DNA from: Owenia fusiformis
Taxonomy: Eukaryota > Annelida > Polychaeta > Sabellida > Oweniidae
Length of the DNA stretch: 64,000 nt
NCBI GenBank assembly: GCA_903813345.2
Contig: CAIIXF020000008.1
Span: 36,354,867-36,418,866, forward strand
Direction: 5' to 3'
Of this stretch, positions 1 through 12,300 are shown piece after piece. Below the pieces are notes generated by a model that worked only from the letters and a program-made list of their open reading frames with translations, made no database searches and had not been told where the DNA came from. Both the position numbers and the translations under genes were made by a program. Each line of letters begins with the position of its first letter. Positions within the stretch are counted from its first letter, which is position 1.

Positions 1-87
1 TTCATTATATATATATATATCTTTTATTGACTCTTTAGATGTCATGACCTGACATATTAGTCATTACAAAATGAAATTTTACAAAAA

Positions 88-120
88 CTACACTACACTA
101 CACTACACTACACTACACTA
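88..120 (-). repeat. (TAGTG)n 3' tail of the LINE
   Basis: Six to seven copies of a 5-bp unit, TAGTG on the minus strand, lie just beyond the stop codon and short 3' UTR of the minus-strand retrotransposon. Short tandem repeats instead of poly(A) are the usual 3' ends of CR1/L2-like and some other LINEs, so this is probably the 3' terminus of the element. A (TA)n tract follows at 7-22. Confidence 0.7.
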
Positions 121-195
121 ATATATACAATTTATACAAAAAACTTGTTATTTACATATGTTATAATATACTTTAGGTGTGATGCATCCAAAATG

Positions 196-3100
196 TTAAT
201 CCCCAGGCAAGTTTAAGTTTTTGAATGATTTCGTAATAAAACTTCCAACTTGCTTTTGCACATATTTATCTTTTGAAGAAATTAACATAATGAATGTATT
301 TTCAGGATCATGTTGATCAACATTAATTTTGCTAGTGATGTTGTCAAACAATATTCTTCTATTTTCTCTATGTATTTGGCATTTAATCATGAAATGAACC
401 TCATTTTCTATTTCCCCACAAAAGTTACACAATCTTTCATATTCAGGTTTTGGCCGTGGTTTTACATGTCTACCCAGTTCTATTTGTAATTTATGTGAAC
501 TTAATCTCAGTTGTGAAATTGATTGCCTGTGATTTTTGTTTTGAAGGCTTAAATATTGTTCTCTTTCGAAAATTGTTTTGAATTTAATGTATGTTCTTAA
601 AACTGGGTATAATTGTAAATCACACTTCCATTTCTCCTTATAATTTTGGTGCAATGTTTTAGTTAGATTCTTTTTGAATACATAGTCATCATCAACAACT
701 TGTTCATTCCAAGTGCTTTCAAGATTACAATCTTTTAAAATATTATGAACCTTACTTGACCAAGTATTTTTAAATCCTAAACTGTACATTTCATAGTCAT
801 ATAGATATGCTTTATAAAGGAGGTTATCTGGACAAAGTTGTATAAGCCGTATCCAATATTTAATAAGATTAATATCAAAGCACAAACTAAGGGGGAAACG
901 ACCCAGCTCCCCATAGACTGCTAGGGTTGCAGTTGATGTTTTCACACCAAGAATGCTTTTTAAAAAGGACAGGTGAATAGTTTCAAGTGACTTGATATGT
1001 TTTTTACTTGACCATATTTCTGAACCATACATCAAAATTGGTTGGACAAGTGAATCAAATAAATGTAAGGCAACTGATATGGGAATGTCATTAAACTTGT
1101 GATATTGTTGCTTTATTTTGAATAAAGCTTTTCTAGATTGTTCTTTAAGATAGCATATTTGTTTATCAAAATTATTTTTACTGTTGAAGATACACCCTAG
1201 GTATTTGTAGTCTTCTACACATGCAATCACTTCATTATTGAATTTAAAAGTTTCATCTGATTTAGAGTTAAAAATAATAGCCTTTGTTTTAACAGTGTTG
1301 ACAACAAGATGATAATTTCTGCAAAAATCAAAGAGAGAGTCTAGCATAGATTGTGCCCCAGATTTAGAGCTAGCTATTAATACTAAGTCATCAGCCCAAA
1401 GTAGATGGTTTAAAGAAACACCTTCAAACTCTATACCATGTTCTGAGGGAAGAAAATCTTTCAAGTCATCCAAAAAATGGTTGAAAAGATATGTACTGAG
1501 AACAGAGCCCTGCATAACGCCAATTCCAGTATTGTACGTTGGAGTAATGCCATCTTTAAGTTTGAGACATGATTTCGATTTTTTATACATGCTATCAATA
1601 ATTTTAAACATTTTTGAACTTGGATGTATCCCTGATTTACATAATTTATAAAGAAGTGCTGTCCTGTTGACATAATCAAACGCTTTCCTAAAATCTACCA
1701 TTATACAATATAGAGGCTTTTTCTGCCTCTTAAAATGTGAAATAATAGTGTTTAAAATGAACAAATTATCTGTTGTACGGTGACCAGATTTATAAGCACC
1801 TTGTAATGGGTCTTGAATATTGAGCATTTCTGCATTGAACACTAATCTTGTTTGAATGATTGTATCAAAAACATTTCCTAGACAAGCAAGTACATTGATT
1901 CCTCTGTAATTATCTGGATTGAGACGTGATCCTTGTTTGTAAAGAGTGGAGAGCATACCGATACTCCATTCTTCAGGGTAATCTCCTCTATCAAAGATAA
2001 AATTAAATAGTGCAGTAAAATCTAATGATAGAGCTTTACAATTTTTAATAATATTAGATGGTAAGCCATCAATACCTGGTGATTTATTAGCATTAATTTT
2101 ATTTAAGGCATTTAGAACCTCTTTTTCATGTATAACATTGTTAAGTAAATGATCACTAATTTGTAATGAATCTGTATATGAATTATGCATGTTATATTCC
2201 AATATAAAGATTTGCATTTTCACTAAAGCTTCATAATCAAAGAAGTCATATTTAGGTGCTTTACCAAGGTTTTTGAAAGTATCCAAAAGTACAGAGGTTG
2301 AAATTGGTATATCTCTGCTTTCATTTTTACCAGGGATTGAATGTACCATTTTCCAAAATTCTGTGGGATTATGAGCTTTAAAGTTTAATAATGATTTCAA
2401 TAAGTCAGTTTGATATGCTCGTTTTTCTCTTTGCTTTGTCTGATTATATTTTTTCTGAATAATTGAAATTTCTAAGTCTGAATAATTTTCTTTAATTGCA
2501 TTCCGTAATTGTTGTTTTAACATTTTACACTCATCATTGAACCAGGGATTAACTGGGAATTTCTTTTTAGACTTTTTAAGTTGCTTTAACTGCAGAGTGC
2601 TTTCAGATGCATGATAAATAACACGTTTAAGAACATTCAACAAGCTATTTGAATCAATGTTTTGTCCCATTTTACAATAAAAATCATCTAAAATATCACT
2701 GCTAATATTGTCATGAAGAATTTCAATAAAATTATCTTTTGCTTTAAAATCCCATTTAAAATATGAATATGGCAAAATGTTAGTTTTAACATTTTTATCT
2801 GACTGGGAAGTGCTTTTTGAATGCTTAATATTAAGACTAAAGTGAATTGGTGCATGGTCCGAGTCAGGATGCCTGTCATGAACCTTAAAATCTGAGAAAA
2901 AATTAAAGAGATCAGGTTGTGAAAGTACATAATCTAATACTGATTTCCCTTTGCTATTGTCTAAGTCATTTTGTTCCTGATATCGATAATAAGTGAATTT
3001 TCCAATACCTTTGTCTTGAAAAAATCTACCATTCAAAATCCTTAAATTGGATGATTTACATAAATTGATGAGTTCACGACCGTGAGTTTGATATACAGCT

Positions 3101-3990
3101 TTAAGGTTTTTATCCATTGAAACCCTATTAGAAGTAACCCCATGCGATGCATCTTGGTCAATATGATTATATGGTGTCAAATTTTCATCAGATCCACATA
3201 CCAGAGTATTGCAGTCAGATAATTCTGCTGTTCGAGCATTTAGGTCTCCAACAATAATTGTATTGCCTAACAACTGATATAATGCAATTGATTTTTCTAA
3301 AATTTCCATATTATCTACATGTTCAAATTTTGAACCTTTATGTGGCATATATACAAAACAAATATAAATATCTTTGGCTAAATTGTAAAATGATGACTTG
3401 AGCTTTAGCCAAACAAAAAAGTCATGTGTTTGTTTAATCAATTCTACACTAGTATTGAATAATTCATCTTTTACAAGAACAGCTAAACCTCCTGAAAATC
3501 CATTGGAATTTGCATTTTTAGACTGTCGAGCAAGATTATGTACAGTAAAACCATCTAAAGTAAATGTTTCAAGTGGGTTTAACCAGGTTTCACATAGTAA
3601 TACAATTGAGTACTTGCTAAAAAGCTCTTTAATGTCATACCCATTATGTAATTTATCTGATAAACGATTAATGTTCCACATAAGACATTTTAAGTCAGTT
3701 GAATTTTGATTTTTGTGGAATAATGAAACATCATCAGACGCTAAGAGCTTACTACATTCATGTATTAACTCATTGTTATTTGAAAACGTAATATCATTCT
3801 CACTAATTACAGAGCAACTATCCATCTTATTACTACTATATGTACAATCTTTTGAGTTCATCTTACTATATACAGTTAAACCTTCTTTTTTAACACTGAT
3901 GCCTTTGTTTGTGCATAAATCAGCATCATCATTATTACAAGTCATATCATATGTACAGTTGCTATTATAATTCCAGGATGCATCACACAC
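196..3990 (-). CDS. LINE ORF2: endonuclease / reverse transcriptase
   Basis: An open frame of 1264 codons. Residues about 100-390 are an APE-like endonuclease: WNINRLSDKL near 105, ETW near 135, GDLNARTAE near 248 and the catalytic SDHAPI near 377. Residues about 630-930 are the reverse transcriptase: NKSPGIDGLPS near 635, QGAYKSGHRTTDN near 730, DFRKAFD near 766, GVMQGSVLS near 824 and the active-site box WADD near 865. The C-terminus has a CCHC-like cluster (CNFCGEIENEVHFMIKC, about 1188-1204). The 5'-most codon that could initiate is GTG; the first in-frame ATG is residue 16 (about position 3945). The frame is open about 35 bases upstream of ORF1's stop, so ORF2 may be made by reinitiation or frameshifting. 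The exact clade is not resolved by eye. Confidence 0.93.
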   Translation of the reverse strand: MCDASWNYNSNCTYDMTCNNDDADLCTNKGISVKKEGLTVYSKMNSKDCTYSSNKMDSCSVISENDITFSNNNELIHECSKLLASDDVSLFHKNQNSTDLKCLMWNINRLSDKLHNGYDIKELFSKYSIVLLCETWLNPLETFTLDGFTVHNLARQSKNANSNGFSGGLAVLVKDELFNTSVELIKQTHDFFVWLKLKSSFYNLAKDIYICFVYMPHKGSKFEHVDNMEILEKSIALYQLLGNTIIVGDLNARTAELSDCNTLVCGSDENLTPYNHIDQDASHGVTSNRVSMDKNLKAVYQTHGRELINLCKSSNLRILNGRFFQDKGIGKFTYYRYQEQNDLDNSKGKSVLDYVLSQPDLFNFFSDFKVHDRHPDSDHAPIHFSLNIKHSKSTSQSDKNVKTNILPYSYFKWDFKAKDNFIEILHDNISSDILDDFYCKMGQNIDSNSLLNVLKRVIYHASESTLQLKQLKKSKKKFPVNPWFNDECKMLKQQLRNAIKENYSDLEISIIQKKYNQTKQREKRAYQTDLLKSLLNFKAHNPTEFWKMVHSIPGKNESRDIPISTSVLLDTFKNLGKAPKYDFFDYEALVKMQIFILEYNMHNSYTDSLQISDHLLNNVIHEKEVLNALNKINANKSPGIDGLPSNIIKNCKALSLDFTALFNFIFDRGDYPEEWSIGMLSTLYKQGSRLNPDNYRGINVLACLGNVFDTIIQTRLVFNAEMLNIQDPLQGAYKSGHRTTDNLFILNTIISHFKRQKKPLYCIMVDFRKAFDYVNRTALLYKLCKSGIHPSSKMFKIIDSMYKKSKSCLKLKDGITPTYNTGIGVMQGSVLSTYLFNHFLDDLKDFLPSEHGIEFEGVSLNHLLWADDLVLIASSKSGAQSMLDSLFDFCRNYHLVVNTVKTKAIIFNSKSDETFKFNNEVIACVEDYKYLGCIFNSKNNFDKQICYLKEQSRKALFKIKQQYHKFNDIPISVALHLFDSLVQPILMYGSEIWSSKKHIKSLETIHLSFLKSILGVKTSTATLAVYGELGRFPLSLCFDINLIKYWIRLIQLCPDNLLYKAYLYDYEMYSLGFKNTWSSKVHNILKDCNLESTWNEQVVDDDYVFKKNLTKTLHQNYKEKWKCDLQLYPVLRTYIKFKTIFEREQYLSLQNKNHRQSISQLRLSSHKLQIELGRHVKPRPKPEYERLCNFCGEIENEVHFMIKCQIHRENRRILFDNITSKINVDQHDPENTFIMLISSKDKYVQKQVGSFITKSFKNLNLPGD

Positions 3991-3995
3991 AGTGT

Positions 3996-4796
3996 CTATA
4001 ATTTGTACTGAGCAGGCTGGTAGGTAGGGTTTTTACTTGAGAGGATACTGGCATATGTCTTGGGTATGTCACTGTTGATGCATCTTAGCATGGCCATCAC
4101 TAGGGAAGTTCGTCCTTTTGGATTAAAGTGGAGTCCATCACGATTTAGCACATCAAAATTTGGTCTGCCAGCAGTTGAGTTGTTGGCTTGGTTAATATCA
4201 ATAAATCCAATTCCCTGATTGTTACAGAAAGTTTTCATATTGCTGTTGATGTAATCAATGTCAGAGTTCATATTCTGAATGTGATGACTAGATTCTGAAT
4301 CCCCTCTGTGGTGCAGTCCTGCCATGATCAGTTTAGAATTTGGATGATGTGATCTTGCTGTTTGAGCTAAGTGTTTAAGACTATAGATAATGTCATTTGG
4401 TGAATCTGTCTTGACATTGTTTGTTCCCAATCCAATTATTTTATAGTCTGTTGATTGCTTGATATCACCTCTCTGTATAGCCTGGACTCCATGCTCAATC
4501 CTACCACCGCTGTAGACTGAGGACGTAACATTCACACTTGGTGCCTTGCTCTTCATGATTCCAGCTAATCCTCTACCATTTGAAGAATACATTATATGTA
4601 CAGATGTCATAGACTTCAACTTAGGTGGCTCTTGCATGCTATGTGGCATAGACTTGGCATGTGGTGCAGATGTCGCCTTTGGTGACGTTGAAGGCTTAGT
4701 ACATGGTGAAGGGACAGGTTTGGCATTACCTGGCTTTTGTCTGAAAAAATGCTTTGATAAAAAATGCTTTGAAAAAATGGTCACAATGAAAATCAT
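3996..4796 (-). CDS. LINE ORF1: SGNH-hydrolase (esterase-like) protein
   Basis: 266 codons ending a few bases before ORF2. The C-terminal two thirds resemble SGNH hydrolases found in ORF1 of CR1/L2-type LINEs: a serine block (YSSNGRG, where many relatives have an aspartate before the serine), the GTNN block (IGLGTNN) and a late DGLHFNPKG block supplying the Asp/His pair. The N-terminal 60 residues are Pro/Ser/Lys-rich and may bind nucleic acid. No zinc finger or PHD domain is seen upstream, and the first 20 codons (SKHFLSKHFF) are low complexity just upstream of a TTTTTTCAG tract, so the true start may differ or the element may be 5' truncated. Confidence 0.75.
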   Translation of the reverse strand: MIFIVTIFSKHFLSKHFFRQKPGNAKPVPSPCTKPSTSPKATSAPHAKSMPHSMQEPPKLKSMTSVHIMYSSNGRGLAGIMKSKAPSVNVTSSVYSGGRIEHGVQAIQRGDIKQSTDYKIIGLGTNNVKTDSPNDIIYSLKHLAQTARSHHPNSKLIMAGLHHRGDSESSHHIQNMNSDIDYINSNMKTFCNNQGIGFIDINQANNSTAGRPNFDVLNRDGLHFNPKGRTSLVMAMLRCINSDIPKTYASILSSKNPTYQPAQYKL

Positions 4797-4839
4797 CTTG
4801 GATTTCCAAGGTATGATGTTTTCATATGATTGAAAATCA

Positions 4840-7800
4840 AACTGGGAAACGAGTATGATGAAAATAGGATTTAACGAAATGATGTTTCCAATGTCAAAAT
4901 GATCATATGAAACAAAACAAATGAGAAAGTTTTACATCATTGTAAAGATGGCGCTTAGATATTTTTAATTCTATGTTGCATCTTGTATATAACGTGCTAT
5001 TTATTAGAAATGATGTCACTAACCTTGTAAAGGTGTCATTGCGATCAAATGAGATTTTCTAAAGGCACATTATTTCACAGAAAAGCACGAAAGGCAACAT
5101 TTTATTATCCATCAGAATTATACAACTAAGACAAAATCGAGCAGATGTTTAAATAAGACATTTTAGCGCCACTTCTATAGAACTACAATCAGATTAGCAT
5201 ACAAAGGATCTATTTTATTTTTCACCAAAATACGCTTTTCTAGTTTAGACGTACATGAAGTCATAGAGTGTGAGAAATCAAATGTGTGATGGCAACGTAA
5301 ACAATAAACAATATACAACTTGAGCAAATAATGAGAATGCTTGATACAGATGAAGGACACTAACTTATCAAAAATACAAATGATACCAACAAAATGATAA
5401 TTTATTTTATTTATTTTAAAGTACACTTTTATCGTAACATAAAAGACTACAGGTTCACCCGTAATTATCTCGTCCATTTAACACGATATATCGTTTACGT
5501 AACTAACTTTTACTTTCAACATAAAAAGACAAGTCCTACAAGAGCACACAAAATCGGTGCGTCCATTTAAGGTAGCCTATCACATTTATAAAATATTTTC
5601 ATTTGGCTAGACTAATCTGGACAGTAATATTATACCATGACCGGAACGAAACAGTTGTCTGTAGTCTGTTTGTTATCCTTATTGACATAAACAAGATCTG
5701 TGCAAACCAAAATGTTGTCAAATATGATAGAATCGACATGGAAATCATGTTTAACCATGAGGAAATATACAGAAGTCACTATAATGATTTTGCCAATGTG
5801 ACTGAATAAGTTCTGCACAAACAAATATATAATCAATGATTATTTCGCCACTTCCTTGCATCGTTATTCCACATTCAGTACCATTCCGGCGCATTGGAAT
5901 CTCCAATATTAAGTTGATTGATGCATCGGATTAGAAGCTTGTTTATGGTCTAGGTAGACTGACCCTGAACGACCTTCAGATAAGTAAAAACAGCAGCATG
6001 GCACGAGTAAACAAGCACTTCCTCATACCACTACTAACCACTATCCAGTATCCAGTGACCATGTACAGTACTGTACACAAACCTTGAAGAGTACTCAGAT
6101 GTTTAGCTTATTCATATAGTCCATTTGCAAAATAGTAAAATTTCCCAAAGGGTTGTTTTTTATAGAATTTTTGGGTATTTTTGGATTGGCCTGCCCATGT
6201 CTACATAAAATATTAGCAAGGAGCAAAATTCTACATGTTGAACATTTTTTTTATATAAAACGGCATCGGAATTATGTAATAATGATTCCAGAAGTGGGCG
6301 TGGCACCTTACATTAAGTAAATAGATTATGACTAACCAAATATCCGTAAATATGAAATAGATTTGATTTACTTCAAATACATTTGCTGTAATTAATGAGA
6401 AATCAAAATAAAATTGAATGTTTTTTATAACAAAGAATATCATGTGCCTGAAGGGAATTAAACAAATCTATAACTGCAGGTGATTCTCTCAGAGTGACCA
6501 CTGCGGTTCAGATAATTAATTTAACTAACCACAAGTTTAAAAAATCGGTTAAAGACTTACGATAAATATTCTTCAGAATGACACGCGTCTGGAAGTACGG
6601 ATAGAACAATAGCGATAAACCCAGACACACTTTTGTCAAAGACAATGGTCAGAAAAATATAATTTATTGTTTCCCGTATTAAGAAAAAAATATCTAAGGT
6701 TTTTATAACGGTTTTCCACGAAATGATCTTAATTTAGGAAATATGTCGGGAAAACAAAGAGAGATGGACCTAAGCATCCAATGAAAGGTGGAATTGGTAG
6801 AAAATACATGCATTTTTTGTCATCTGTTGAAGTTTTTAAATATGTTAATCCCAACATTAAAAAGTTGAAATAACAAAAGTGATAAAAAAAACATCACAAC
6901 GTGTTCAATCTGTGTTTTGTGATAACTTTACATATTTTGTAATAACATTTATACATGTAGCTCTGTAAGAAATATCTTCTTTTATTGAAAAAAATTAAAG
7001 GCTTTTTGTTACAAACCATTAAACTTATTTTTAAATTTTTAATAAAAAAACGCACCTGCCTTTTTTCCCCGTGCAGGCTTTAACAATTGATTAAAATATA
7101 ATCATTTATTATACGAGTTTATCATTTGTTGAAATTGGATTCCATTGTCTGCTAGTCGTTCCCACGGAGAGATAATGAAAGCGCATCAAAAATAATACCC
7201 ATTGTCTGTTAGTTTTTCAATAAAAAATTGACATAGGGTTAGTGGTCAAGCTCAGCGAAAGCCCATCTGCTAGAATGCCAAGTTCGCTTTTTATGTATAA
7301 AAATACAATAATTGTAAAGTATATTAACAATAGCGAGTAATTGACCGTTAGGACAATACAATTCCATTGTTATGACTGAACCCCTAACCTTATCCATTCA
7401 ATGAGAAAAATTAAACTTTTTACCTCTCTTTTTGTTAATGGTCTTAATAAAAACGGCGTCTGTTGTCATAGACCACTGGTCACTTAGAGCACAGGTGATT
7501 CTTCATATTTATGCATTAAAACACAATTATTATAAATTTTATTAAAAAAATTATTTCGATTCAAAGGAGTGTCAATTTTTGTCGAGTACCACCCATTCAA
7601 AAACTTTGAAAGCCTTACAGTATATTTATCACGAAATGGTATAACCTTTACCCCCCTATTTATACCAGAAAAACATCCTAATATTGTCCCATCTGTTTTA
7701 TTTTCAATTTAAGGAGCATGTAAAAAAAGCTAGATAAAAATAAGTTTCCAGTTGGTGTGAAATAAAGAGGCTAAATATATAAGGTAACATCAGAAAACAG

Positions 7801-9227
7801 TGCAAACAAGTGTCCGATTAATAGCATATAATGTGTATAACATTGTATTACCATCTTTAATGTATATTCTTGAAAACAATTAATTACATAACAACTTCTG
7901 GCTCTAGGCTACAAAAAAGAATTAGTTTGATTATTTTGAAAATATAAATGAACTGCTTTAAGTGATTCAGATGGAATTCACAGAACGCGCATATTGTAAC
8001 AATATTATTTAGTTTTGAAAAACGTATCTATGACTAATTTATAACTAATTAAAAATATACGAGAAATATATAGTTTCCGATTAATAGTGATAATAAAACG
8101 GCTAAAATTATAATCAAGACTAACGTGTCAGCTTTATTAAAGCATTAATGTAAAACAATAGTGTGTACTTCTGCAAACTTATCCTCTATATACGTGAGCA
8201 TATACTTTAGATTTTAATAATCGTGTAATTATCTCTAATTGTAGTTTTTCCTGCTTGCATGAGAGGAGAAAGTACTATAAAAACAATTACAAGTGCAATA
8301 GCCTTTGCTTGGATCGATTTATGGAAATTAGGAGAAAGGCCTGCGTTGCCTAATGATTATTGTGTATTACACAGTCAGAAGGTTGTGCCAGTGAACTTTT
8401 TCTGACCAGTAAGCCTAAATGTCCGGGTCATAACCCCGACCTTTCTGAGGAAACCTTGCGCAAAATGATGCACGCGGACTTGAACTTTAAGTTTGATACC
8501 GCGTAACGAATGCTACGCGTATATACGAAGTAAAGGTACATTATGTAGCTCGTGTGTTATTTTGAAATCAAGGGTTCTCAGGGTTTTTCTTGCATTCCAT
8601 CATTAATTGGTAAACGTAGTCGCTCTTTTTTAAGTAAAAACGTCTAAAGGCCCTATATACATTACGTCTCACGAGTTAAAAGTTACGCAATTAATTAATT
8701 CATTAATTGTAGTTTTCATTAATTAATTCATTAATCCTGATGATCTTGGATCTATTCCTTTTAAAATCAAAATGTTATTACTATTATTTCTAACTAGTGA
8801 ATTGTATTACATTTGCTCCATTTGTGTAATAACGAAACAGCTTCAAAAACAGCTGCGATCTGAAGGTAAAATCGAACAGTTGGTGTTGTTTTGCAAGATT
8901 ATCGAGGGATTTAGTCAGTTCTTACATAGATTTCATAATAGATTTATCATCATGAAAAACAAATACTTATAATTACGCCACTGAATGTGACCTTAGATAA
9001 CATTATAGGCTACAATCGATACACACGCGCAAGATTTCATCATTTTTCTTCGGTAATCACTTAGAATGACACTATCTGCTTGACCACTACGTGATCTACT
9101 TTAGTAGCATATTAAATCAGACAATGCCTGGTCATGTAGTCCTAATATTTATCCCTTTTACTTTGTTATTCAGCTTTTGGCTTATGTTATATATGAATGT
9201 TGCGTACCATTTGCATTCGTTTGATCT
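4840..9227. other. AT-rich non-coding stretch, no gene recognised
   Basis: No frame longer than about 100 codons shows coding character. The stretch holds A/T homopolymer runs, a short TTAATTAATTCATTAAT cluster near 8690-8735 and a nuclear-receptor-like CGGGTCATAACCCC at about 8424. I see nothing else I can support. Confidence 0.5.
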
Positions 9228-9372
9228 ATACAATACAATACAATACTTACAATGCAATACAATGCAATGTAATGTAATTACATTATAATACAATACAATA
9301 CAATACAATACAATGCAATGCAATACAATACGATACAATACAATACAATTCAATTACGATACAAAAAAATAC
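9228..9372. repeat. Degenerate (CAATA)n / (CAATG)n pentanucleotide repeat
   Basis: About 140 bp of CAATA units with CAATG and GTAAT variants. One internal part (AATGTAATGTAATTACATTA) is palindromic, so the array reads as the same motif on both strands. Confidence 0.85.
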
Positions 9373-12300
9373 AATTCGAATGTCTCGTGCACACTTCATT
9401 TACATAGGCGAATTTTTAGAAGGCTAAATATAATTTTTAAAAGTTGATTTTTTACTGAGATTTTTTAAAGTAGACACAGCCGTTCATTGGTCAATCAACA
9501 AAAATATGTTTCGAAGTAAAAAATAAGTGTAGACGATCATTTTGATTTCAGAGCTCTGGGATATGACCCATTTGGTTATTCTAAGTCAAGGTCACCAGAT
9601 TTGTGAAGGTCACGCAACAGATTTTGAGTCCGATGAAAGTGAAAGTTATGCAACAGGTGTATATCAATCTTCAGAATAAAAGTACAAACATTATGTCAGT
9701 ATTGTATTGCCCTATGTTCTATCGTGAAAGTTATAAGTAAATGAAAGACACATTTTTAGTACAGTCCTGCTGATGTGCACATGGTCAAAATATACACTGT
9801 GACAGATTAGCTGTCTGAATTCTACAGTCAATGGACTTTACAACGGTCATGGATATCTGCGACTCTTGTGGTAAACATGGACAGTCTTGAAAAAACGCCT
9901 TTGGCCAATAACTTGCCACAATTTGTACATAAAAGATCTTAGCCGAGTACATTTGGATGAAGCTCTCTTTTAGATGCAAAAAATCAATCCTTTAGAAATG
10001 GTAAATGGAATTCAGCCGCAAGTAAAATAAAACAGAACATATTGGTTAATATTGGTGGATTACTGAATTTCATTCAATTTGTTTTTTATATTTTATAATG
10101 ACACATTTATTATTTAGATGAATGCTTGTTTTTAATTCCTGTGTGAATTGCAATTTTTAGAATCGATATTGATCAATTTCCCGCATCGTCAGTCCAACAC
10201 TAATGGTTCAATCGATAATGCAAACACTGACCACTGGACGCCATAACAATAAAAAATGAAATGCTTAATTATGAAAACGGACGAAGATAAATTGATGCTC
10301 TCTCTCCTAACCAACGCTTGCAACCAACGTCCAGTTATTTACACTCAGAAATAGAGTAGTGGATATAACGTCTCAAGTATATCAATTAACAGATTTTGTA
10401 TTTTTTTAATAATAGACAGGTGTGATTATTGAATAGCCCAAGATCTTCATTAACCTAGAATTTTAAGAGTTTGCCTTTGTTTCCGATTTTTTGCTTTTTT
10501 GCTCATGGCCAAGGTTGGGGCGAGGTGACCCGGATTGTGCACAGCTGGTGATGGAGACTTGGTGGATAATATCATTAACACCTCGTAAGCACGGAGACTA
10601 ATTGTCTATTTCTTTTTGGTTCATCTTTTATATATCTACTCAATGTAAAATTAAAATGTGTAGATAACGCCATATTTAATTGTCTACGGTATCTCATATC
10701 ATATTACAGCAAGGCATTAAATACAAAATATCACCACCAGCCATTTGTTACAGAACATATTGACCATCGAACGCCAAAATGCAAAATGTCACCACCAGCC
10801 ATTTGTTGCAGACGCCCACCACTCCAACGAACGCTAACCGCCGAACAACATACACGTAAAGATTGGAGACTTTTACAATATTTTACCACTTCTTGTGGCC
10901 TGTGGTGACGTAAAATTGCAGCGAAGACACATGCTGAAATTTACCGTGAGATTTTGTTTTGAACCCCATCACTTTTGTAACATTTTGTAGAAATGTTCAC
11001 TGTCTCATATTCAGTTCGTCGGTGCAGACTTGTGTAATTAGATGATTTATCAAAATTTTAACGATAACACTATATTAATTCAATCAATAGAGTCAGATAG
11101 AAACAATATCTCATTGTGGTGAATAATTCAACATGTTTGCTAGTGTTTACTCTCGGACGCATAGCAAAAGTATTGTAGTAATTCTATTTGATAATTTATG
11201 ACTTTGTTTTGACTCGTGCAAGGCCGTTTCCATTGATTGCGCTACACATGACTAATGAAATATGATTGTTATCTCGTATTTACGTCAGAGAAAATCCATC
11301 AATGGTGTTGACAGCATATTGTCATTTTCATTTGTTAAACGTATTTCTGTTTATTCATCTGCCCAGGGGATCATTTTATATCTGGCAAATTGTTGATATT
11401 GATCCGGATTTAATTTTCATTGCGCAGATGAGGGGAGATGCGCCAAATGTATCAAAGTACATTATTAGATAGTGGGTCATCTCCCAAAATGTTATACAAT
11501 TCAATAGGTTGTCATTTTTGAATGATTTGCGCAATGTTGTAACATCTATTACAACATTGTCTCGCGTGGCTCACCTCTTAACCTCAGTTTTGAGATTACT
11601 CCGCGTTACAACATCGTGTTGTAAGTTATGCGGTAACCGTGCGATATGATAAATAGACCCCTGGATATAATACGCATTTCAACAGGGCCCCCATGGTGAC
11701 ATTTTCACCTGTCAGAAATTTAATGGAAATTTACGTCGAACAATATGTCTATAATAAACTTATGAAGATCAAGTTGACCTAGGTTGAAAGTCCACAGACA
11801 ATGGTCAATTCATCTGTCATTCTAATAGAATTTCTTTTCGTTTCATTAGCTTGTGATTACATTGCATTGTATCATTGCTGAAACATTTGTCGATCCCTGT
11901 GTTCAGATGTTGGTATGTGTAATATCAGACGTCGCACAAGTCACATTGTTTCTATATCAGTTTTGAAATGGAAGGTTCCAGGGTTGACGACAGAGTTAAG
12001 AACCAAATTGACTTTTCATATCGGATGGGGGACATTTCTTTATTGTATTGTAGTATTGAATAATTTAAAGGCGCAAAAGTAGTAGCTGTCAAGATTTTTG
12101 AGAAGTTTGACAAGGGAAAGGAATGCATCATGCTTGGCAAATCTAGTTTGTAACGATACAGTTCGCAAGTGTATAACAGTACTTTGTCCCATGGGTTAGG
12201 GATGTGGTTTGGATGCATTGAACTAACCAAAAAGTTACCATTTGATTCAAATAGCTTCAACTTTCAAATGTCTCATTAATCCGTATACTTTCTGATTTTG

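Larger units (their letters stand above)
88..4800 (-). mobile_element. Non-LTR retrotransposon (LINE), near full length
   Basis: Two large consecutive ORFs on the minus strand, a short 3' UTR and a TAGTG-repeat tail form a two-ORF LINE of about 4.7 kb. ORF1 has an SGNH-hydrolase (esterase) domain and ORF2 has an APE-type endonuclease plus reverse transcriptase, the layout of CR1/L2-type clades. Neither ORF has an internal stop, which points to a young insertion. The 5' boundary is not visible: the first ORF1 codons are low complexity and may be host sequence or a truncation point. I found no convincing target-site duplication. Confidence 0.88.

Noticed and set aside
5603-5809. 68-codon open frames on both strands
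   Set aside because: Short, overlapping on opposite strands and without similarity or signals; consistent with chance.
9228-9372. Tandem CAATA repeat as a CRISPR-like or structured array
   Set aside because: Unit of 5 bp without spacers in an animal genome; a plain microsatellite.
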